In this document: positions 52,189 through 56,976 of the stretch, piece by piece
How the letters are laid out: the number at the start of each line of letters is the position of its first letter
How positions within the stretch are numbered: the first letter of the stretch is position 1
Assembly: GCA_011772205.1 (NCBI GenBank)
Contig: WVZY01000018.1
Location: 1-56,976, forward strand
Direction of reading: 5' to 3'
DNA: 56,976 nucleotides
Source: Candidatus Latescibacterota bacterium
GTDB taxonomy: Bacteria; Krumholzibacteriota; Krumholzibacteriia; WVZY01
The notes under the pieces: generated by a model
Told to the model about the DNA's origin: nothing
Database searches by the model: none
Seen by the model: the letters and a program-made list of their open reading frames with translations, nothing else
Program-made: the position numbers and the translations under genes

Positions 52189-54024
52189 ATGGAATTCACA
52201 CATCCGGAAAGACTGTACGCCCTCTACTTTCTCCCGATCCTCGTTTTTCTGCTGGTATACGGGGCACGAAAACGTAGGGACGAGCTCGTCGCATTTACCG
52301 GCGGGCGGTTTGCCGATGCTCTTGCGCCAGGAAGAAGCTGGCGAAAAGCGCTGCTAAAAGGAACGCTGAAGGTGTTGGGCTTCGCATTTCTCGTGCTGGC
52401 GTTTGCGGGACCGAGGTTTGGTACTCATCTGGTGAAAATGGAAAGGGAAGGTGTGGACCTCGTCCTTGCGCTCGACACATCCCTGAGCATGCTCGCCGAA
52501 GATATGCAGCCCAACCGGCTCGAGCGGGCGAAACAAGAGATGATCGACCTCATCAAAGGTCCTCAGGGAGACCGTGTGGGGATCGTCGTCTTTGCAGGAG
52601 ACGCTTTTGCTCTGTGTCCCCTCACGGTGGATTACGACGCAGCGCTCATGTTTGTGCGTTCGGTGGGTATCGACGCCGTGCCGGAACCGGGGACGGCAAT
52701 CGGAAAAGCAATCGAGAAGAGTGTCGCGCTTTTCGAGACTTCAAAAGGAAGGGATCGGGCGATTATCCTCGTGACGGACGGGGAGAGCCACGAGGGCGAA
52801 CCGATAAAGGAAGCCCGGGTAGCGGGAGAGAAGCGGATTAAAATCTACGCGATCGGCATCGGCAACCCGGCGGGTGATCTGATACCGATGAGAGGAACCG
52901 GTGGCGGAATCGAAGGGTATAAGAAGGACAGGCGAGGTGAAACCGTTTTGACCCGCCTCGACGAGGCCACGCTGCAAGAGATTGCCGCTGCCAGCGACGG
53001 CAAGTATCTTCCTGCGACTCGGGAAGGGCTCGAACTAAGAGTGCTTTACGACGAGATCTCGGGAATGGAGAAAAAAAAGATCAAAGGGGAGTTCGTGGAA
53101 CGGCGAAAGGATCGGTTCCCGATATTTTTAGGATTTTCGCTTTTCTTTCTACTGATCGACGTCATTGTTGCCACACGCGGCGGATCGCGTTCGATCGAGA
53201 AAGCGAAGCCTCTTCATACCGGTGCAACCGGATTATGGCTGCTTGCCGTGTTTGTATTCGCGCTCTCCAGCGTACTTGTCCTGCCCTGGGCTGCATCGGC
53301 GAAAAAAATCAATCGCGGTAAGGTCAGCGCCGGCAACGATTATTACAAGGCGGGTCAGTACGACAAAGCCCTGTTCCTCTATCGAGAAGCACTGGGGGAT
53401 TCGGCGGATCTTCCGAAGAATCCCCAGGGAGTGCTCTATAATCAAGGCAACGCCTTGTATATGATGGAGAAATATCCGGAGGCATTGGAGCACTACCAGC
53501 TTAGCTTTTCGGAAGATACAACACTGACAGGCCGGATGCTCCACAATCGCGGGAACACGCTCGTGAAACAGGGCAGGCTGGAGGATGCGGTAAAGTCTTA
53601 TCTGGGAGCGCTTCGTTTCTTTCCGGACGACAGGGATGTGCGGCACAATCTGGAGCTCGCGCTCAGAATGCTCCAGCAGCAGCAACAACAGCAGCAACAG
53701 GGCGACCGGAGCGAGGACCAGCAGGATCAACAGGAGGATCGGGAAAAGGAACAGAAGCAAGCCGAGCAACAGAAGAGCGAATCAGATCAAGGCGAGGGTG
53801 ATGAGCAGCAATCAATGCCACAGCCCCCAGACTCTACCCAAATGAGCCCGGCGCATAGCGACACGAGCCGAGTACAGCCTCGCGATTCCAACCAGATGAA
53901 AGAGCTGTCGAAAGAAGACGCCCTTAGGATTCTTCGGGCGCTTGAGGAACAGGAGAAAAAGCTGCAGCAGCAAAAACAGAAAGCCGCTTTCAAGCGGACC
54001 CGAAAAAAAGGTAAGGATTGGTAA
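52189..54024 (+). CDS. batB: BatB/BatC fusion: VWA domain plus TPRs and a Gln-rich region
   Basis: In the 611-aa protein, residues 1-330 match BatB: two membrane segments, a VWA domain with MIDAS LVLALDTSLSMLAEDM (~90-105) and ILVTDGESHEGEP, and a third helix (FPIFLGFSLFFLLIDVIVAT). A fourth helix (~345) leads into a BatC-like part with TPR units (GNDYYKAGQYDKALFLYREA, GVLYNQGNALYMMEKYPEAL and ~two more, 375-485). A Gln/Glu-rich region follows, with nine consecutive Gln from CAG/CAA codons at 53674-53700. It ends with a coiled-coil-like basic tail. In Bacteroides batB and batC are separate genes; here they are one polypeptide. The start codon has no clear ribosome-binding site. Confidence 0.92.
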   Translation: MEFTHPERLYALYFLPILVFLLVYGARKRRDELVAFTGGRFADALAPGRSWRKALLKGTLKVLGFAFLVLAFAGPRFGTHLVKMEREGVDLVLALDTSLSMLAEDMQPNRLERAKQEMIDLIKGPQGDRVGIVVFAGDAFALCPLTVDYDAALMFVRSVGIDAVPEPGTAIGKAIEKSVALFETSKGRDRAIILVTDGESHEGEPIKEARVAGEKRIKIYAIGIGNPAGDLIPMRGTGGGIEGYKKDRRGETVLTRLDEATLQEIAAASDGKYLPATREGLELRVLYDEISGMEKKKIKGEFVERRKDRFPIFLGFSLFFLLIDVIVATRGGSRSIEKAKPLHTGATGLWLLAVFVFALSSVLVLPWAASAKKINRGKVSAGNDYYKAGQYDKALFLYREALGDSADLPKNPQGVLYNQGNALYMMEKYPEALEHYQLSFSEDTTLTGRMLHNRGNTLVKQGRLEDAVKSYLGALRFFPDDRDVRHNLELALRMLQQQQQQQQQGDRSEDQQDQQEDREKEQKQAEQQKSESDQGEGDEQQSMPQPPDSTQMSPAHSDTSRVQPRDSNQMKELSKEDALRILRALEEQEKKLQQQKQKAAFKRTRKKGKDW

Positions 54025-54027
54025 TCC

Positions 54028-55908
54028 ATGGCCATTCGATCCTCCAAGATTACCAGGATGGGAGTACCCGCGGGTTTTCCGCTGCTTGGAACAGGTACTT
54101 TCGTAATCTACGTTGCCGCTTGTCTTCTCTCGATATCTCCCGCACCTGCAGGATGTTCCGACATCACCATATATGCAACCCTCGAGCCTCGAGCGGTGGT
54201 GGTGGGTGACCAGGCCACTCTTGTCGTAACGGTCGAGGGCAGGTTCAGCAAGGGCGGGCGGCCGGAGCTACCCAGTCTGACCGATATCGACGTATACGGA
54301 GCCGGATCGTCGCAGAGTTTTAGCATTGTAAACGGTCAGATGAGCGCATCCGTAAGCTTCACGTACATCCTCGTCCCTAGAAAAGAGGGAACGTATACCA
54401 TCGAGCCGATCCAGTTCACTGTAAAGGATAAAGTCTATAAGGCGGATCCGGTAATTCTCGAAGCTGTCAAAGGCAGGGCGCCTCCCAGCCCGCCGCCATC
54501 TGCTCCGGATGCTCGATCCGTTAGGGAAACCGCAAAAGGGAAAAATCTGTTTATCCAGGCCGACGCCGAAAAGGATACGGCATATGTGAACGAGCAGATC
54601 ACATGGCGGCTTGGATTTTATACGGACGGTCGTGTCCGTCTCATGCAGAGTCCGAATTATACACCGCCGGAGGCGGAGGGTTTCTGGGTCGAAGATCTGC
54701 CGCCGGTGAATAAGTACTACGCGACGATCGACAACAAGCGTTATCACGTCAGCGAAATCAAACGTGCGTATTTCCCTACTGCGCCCGGCGAGTATGTCAT
54801 CGGGTCCGCCCGCGTGGAGATTATGATCGATGATTGGGATCCATTTTCGGACGACTTCTTCACCAGGCCGCTTCGTTCGTTCGGTTTTGGGAAGCCCAAG
54901 ACGTTGTCAACGAAACCGGTCACCCTCACCGTCCTGCCATTGCCCGAGCGCGGGAAGCCGAAAGATTTCACAGGGATCGTCGGTAGAGCGATCACGCTCG
55001 ACATCAATGCGAACAAGCAGGTGGTACAGGTTGGAGAACCGGTAAACATTACCCTCAAGATCGAAGGCGAGGGCAACGTTAAAACGATCGCCGCCCCCCC
55101 GCTTCGCGAACTCGAGGATTTCAAGGTGTACGAGTCTGGTTCTTCATCGGAAGTTTTCAAAAAAGCGTATGTCGTGTCGGGGAGGAAACGGTACGAGTAC
55201 GTCCTCGTTCCGAAGGTCGAAGGGAAAAAGACGATACCTGCAGTGCGCATCTCTTACTTCGATCCGGTCGGGAAACGATATGAGACAGCGCAGTCCCGTG
55301 CCATCCGGCTCGACGTGAAGCCGGGGGTTCAGGAAGAGGGACGGAGGATCGTATTTGCGGGAGGCCAGGATGAAATCGAAGTGCTCGCAAAAGATGTCAA
55401 CTATATTCATCCCGTTCCATCCGTTCTCACTGTGAGGCCCATTCGCTTATATCAGAAAAAGGCCTATGCTGTCCTGCATGTTGTGCCGCTCCTCGCCGTA
55501 TTTTTGTCGCTCGCCGTCGAGAGGCGCAAACGTAAATGGAGGGAAAACGTTCAACTGGCCCGTGCGGAGAGGGCGGCAAGGGAAGCGCTGAGAAAACTCG
55601 GTGGCGCGGATAAGCTTCTAAAGCAGGACAGGCTGGAGCAAGCTTTCTCAGCGATCTCCTCGGCTCTTTTGGGGTACCTGGCCGACAAAATGAACGCAGC
55701 TCCAGCGGGACTTACTCTTGAAGCCGTCGAGAATTTCCTCGAACGACAGCGGGTCGAGGAAGACGAGATTGCCGGTCTTCGAAGCCTGCTGAATGCGTGC
55801 GATGCGGCGAAGTACTCGGCTGGTTCACTCAGTGGCACGCTGGCTAGAGAAACGTTGGAGAGCGCAAGTCGAATGATCAAATCGCTCGAGAAGAGGTATC
55901 TCGGATGA
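54028..55908 (+). CDS. batD: BatD, oxygen-tolerance beta-sandwich protein
   Basis: The 626-aa BatD protein (Oxygen_tolerance family) has a signal-like N-terminus (FVIYVAACLLSISPAPAGCS). Two or three Ig-like repeats follow, each starting with a VVVGDQATLVVTVEGRFSKG- or VVQVGEPVNITLKIEGEGN-type strand (~45-440), with the family segments FVSYILVPRKEG-like TYILVPRKEGTYTIEPIQF and KRYEYVLVPKVEGKKTIPA. It has one membrane helix (~475, VLHVVPLLAVFLSLAVE), then a cytoplasmic helical domain (REALRKLGGADKLLKQDRLE, ~515-620). It is the periplasmic component of the Bat complex. It begins 3 nt after the batB stop and overlaps batE by ATGA. Confidence 0.93.
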   Translation: MAIRSSKITRMGVPAGFPLLGTGTFVIYVAACLLSISPAPAGCSDITIYATLEPRAVVVGDQATLVVTVEGRFSKGGRPELPSLTDIDVYGAGSSQSFSIVNGQMSASVSFTYILVPRKEGTYTIEPIQFTVKDKVYKADPVILEAVKGRAPPSPPPSAPDARSVRETAKGKNLFIQADAEKDTAYVNEQITWRLGFYTDGRVRLMQSPNYTPPEAEGFWVEDLPPVNKYYATIDNKRYHVSEIKRAYFPTAPGEYVIGSARVEIMIDDWDPFSDDFFTRPLRSFGFGKPKTLSTKPVTLTVLPLPERGKPKDFTGIVGRAITLDINANKQVVQVGEPVNITLKIEGEGNVKTIAAPPLRELEDFKVYESGSSSEVFKKAYVVSGRKRYEYVLVPKVEGKKTIPAVRISYFDPVGKRYETAQSRAIRLDVKPGVQEEGRRIVFAGGQDEIEVLAKDVNYIHPVPSVLTVRPIRLYQKKAYAVLHVVPLLAVFLSLAVERRKRKWRENVQLARAERAAREALRKLGGADKLLKQDRLEQAFSAISSALLGYLADKMNAAPAGLTLEAVENFLERQRVEEDEIAGLRSLLNACDAAKYSAGSLSGTLARETLESASRMIKSLEKRYLG

Positions 55909-56774
55909 AAAGGGCACTTCGTATGCAGATGACTCTCGTGCTCCTGCCCGCCATTCTGATCGCAGCTGGCAGTGTGCCCGGCTGGGCAGGTGATGGGCCC
56001 CGCGATCCTGATATCTTTGCAATGCAATCGGCGTTCGAGAAAGGGAATGAACTCTATGGCAATGGAGACTATGAAGGTGCCATGGAAGTGTTTCAGAGCC
56101 TTATCGATCGAGGTGTTGAAGACAAAGACCTCTATTACAACCTTGGGAACGCATATTACAAGAATGGGGAAATGGGGAGGGCGGTGCTCAACTACGAACG
56201 GGCGCTCAGACTGTCCCCGAGGGATCGCGACACGAGAGAAAATCTCGCTCTCGTTGAGTCGCTATTGAGGGACAGGCAATTCATACGTGCGGAGAATAGT
56301 TTAAAGCGGGCAATTGTCTGGCTGCACCGTAATTTGAGCACGGGGGAGACCGCTGTCCTCGTCTCGGCGTGTTACGCTTTGTTCTGCCTGCTTGCCGTAA
56401 TCTGGATATTCAGAAAATCGGATTTCGTAGTATCACTATATCGCCGATTTTCGATTCTTTCGCCGGGAAGATTTTTTGGACTTTCGAGGGAGCAGGATCT
56501 TTTGCTGGCCGCCGTTATCGTTTTTGGGCTTTTTATTGGATTTGGAGCCTCTACGTATCAGAAAGTCAGCGCCGAGAGGCGGCGCGATAGAGCGGTGGTT
56601 GTCGATCCGGAAATCTCCGTGTTCAGCGGTCCGACACGTGAGTCGACATTGCAGTTCAAGATTCATGAGGGAACGCGAACGATTGTACGGATGCAACGGG
56701 AGGGATGGGTGCAGATCGATCTGCCGGGAGATCTATCCGGCTGGGTGGAAGCTGACACGGTGGAGAATATCTAA
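55905..56774 (+). CDS. batE: BatE, TPR and SH3-like protein
   Basis: This 289-aa protein has a signal peptide (LVLLPAILIAAGSVPGWA), TPR units (FEKGNELYGNGDYEGAMEVF and DLYYNLGNAYYKNGEMGRAV, ~45-125), two membrane helices (VLVSACYALFCLLAVIWIF and LLLAAVIVFGLFIGFGAST), and a C-terminal SH3b-like domain (RAVVVDPEISVFSGPTREST ... GWVQIDLPGDLSGWVEADTV). This is the BatE architecture. It ends the operon; its start overlaps the batD stop (ATGA). Confidence 0.92.
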   Translation: MKRALRMQMTLVLLPAILIAAGSVPGWAGDGPRDPDIFAMQSAFEKGNELYGNGDYEGAMEVFQSLIDRGVEDKDLYYNLGNAYYKNGEMGRAVLNYERALRLSPRDRDTRENLALVESLLRDRQFIRAENSLKRAIVWLHRNLSTGETAVLVSACYALFCLLAVIWIFRKSDFVVSLYRRFSILSPGRFFGLSREQDLLLAAVIVFGLFIGFGASTYQKVSAERRRDRAVVVDPEISVFSGPTRESTLQFKIHEGTRTIVRMQREGWVQIDLPGDLSGWVEADTVENI

Positions 56775-56976
56775 GAGGAGCCTTGTTGCGGATGGCTCTA
56801 CGGGGGTGGCGAGCCGTTGCGCAGAGCTAGCAAAGAGGATTGTTGCGTGATGGGGCTTCCTCACCTGCGCCCGCTTCGGTCGGCTTCCCGCCTGCGGCGG
56901 AAGATCCTCTTACTTGGTCGGCTCCGTGGGGGCTCCTCACCACGCTCCCGCTTCCATAGAAAGCGCCTGTCAAGTA
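56775..56976 (+). repeat. GC-rich dispersed intergenic repeat at the right window edge
   Basis: This contains GGCTCTACGGGGGTGGCGAGCC and GAGGATTGTTGCGTGATGGG, which match the 27.39-27.45 kb unit. It then has GGTCGGCTCCGTGGGGG and CTCCTCACCACGCTCCCGCTTC, the reverse complement of the tandem units at 27.45-27.61 kb and of 1-36. Inner arms AAGAGGAT and ATCCTCTT form an inverted repeat. The copy is cut by the window edge. Confidence 0.8.

Noticed and set aside
1-56976. tRNA or rRNA genes
   Set aside because: I looked for cloverleaf-type ends and TTCGANTC-like T-loops in the gaps and saw none that fold into a tRNA; this was by eye, so tRNAscan-SE would be decisive.

Overview
The window (56,976 bp, moderate GC) looks like chromosomal DNA of a Gram-negative, probably uncultured bacterium, and I would place it near the FCB superphylum (Latescibacteria/Zixibacteria/Eisenbacteria-like groups). 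The reasons are: signal-peptide and lipobox proteins plus an outer-membrane beta-barrel; two secreted proteins ending in the FlgD-Ig-like/Por-type tail with the NAPNPFNPST or AYPNPFK signature; many TPR proteins; and a complete MoxR-DUF58-Bat (aerotolerance) operon. The taxonomic placement is inference, because no rRNA or ribosomal protein gene is present. No tRNA, phage, transposase or CRISPR array was recognised.

Layout. 1-16 kb is almost all minus-strand metabolic and stress genes: a nickel superoxide dismutase with its own signal peptide; a block of glutamine synthetase-family, LOG-family, exported adenylate kinase, MDR oxidoreductase and TrpF-like genes; an aldo/keto reductase with a truncated DUF4440 remnant; the TrkAH potassium system; and a six-gene run of OsmC, an MbfA-like rubrerythrin-VIT iron protein, an EamA transporter and a three-part FAD/[2Fe-2S] amino acid dehydrogenase of the HcnABC/hydroxyproline/opine type. 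16-23 kb is plus strand: a catalytic plus non-catalytic M16 protease pair, a glycosylasparaginase, a frameshifted small Cys-rich secreted protein behind a sigma-54-like promoter, and a GYF_2-TPR membrane protein behind a second sigma-54-like promoter. 23-34 kb is mixed: pyrE, a GT39-type glycosyltransferase with TPRs, a beta-barrel, a methyltransferase, a repeat cluster, a GH43/32-like secreted protein, a site-2 protease, a secreted M28 peptidase and TPR proteins.

34-46 kb carries housekeeping and repair genes: a divergent GlpX phosphatase, RarA, and a two-subunit helicase-nuclease in which both subunits carry a UvrD-like motor and an Fe-S PD-(D/E)XK nuclease (AdnAB-like). Fumarylacetoacetase, a TerB protein and an UPF0173 metallohydrolase follow. 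46-48 kb holds a HAD phosphatase overlapping an unknown membrane protein with an internal duplication. 48-57 kb is the Bat operon: MoxR, DUF58, a DUF4381-like protein, BatA, a BatB/BatC fusion, BatD and BatE, with several ATGA overlaps.

Both ends of the window and the 27.3-27.6 kb gap carry copies of one GC-rich palindromic intergenic repeat family. This suggests the window may be a contig whose assembly stopped at repeats. The best candidates for something new are the exported adenylate kinase, the signal-peptide Ni-SOD, the TrpF homologue lacking its catalytic Cys, the sigma-54-driven secreted protein, the duplicated membrane protein and the repeat family.
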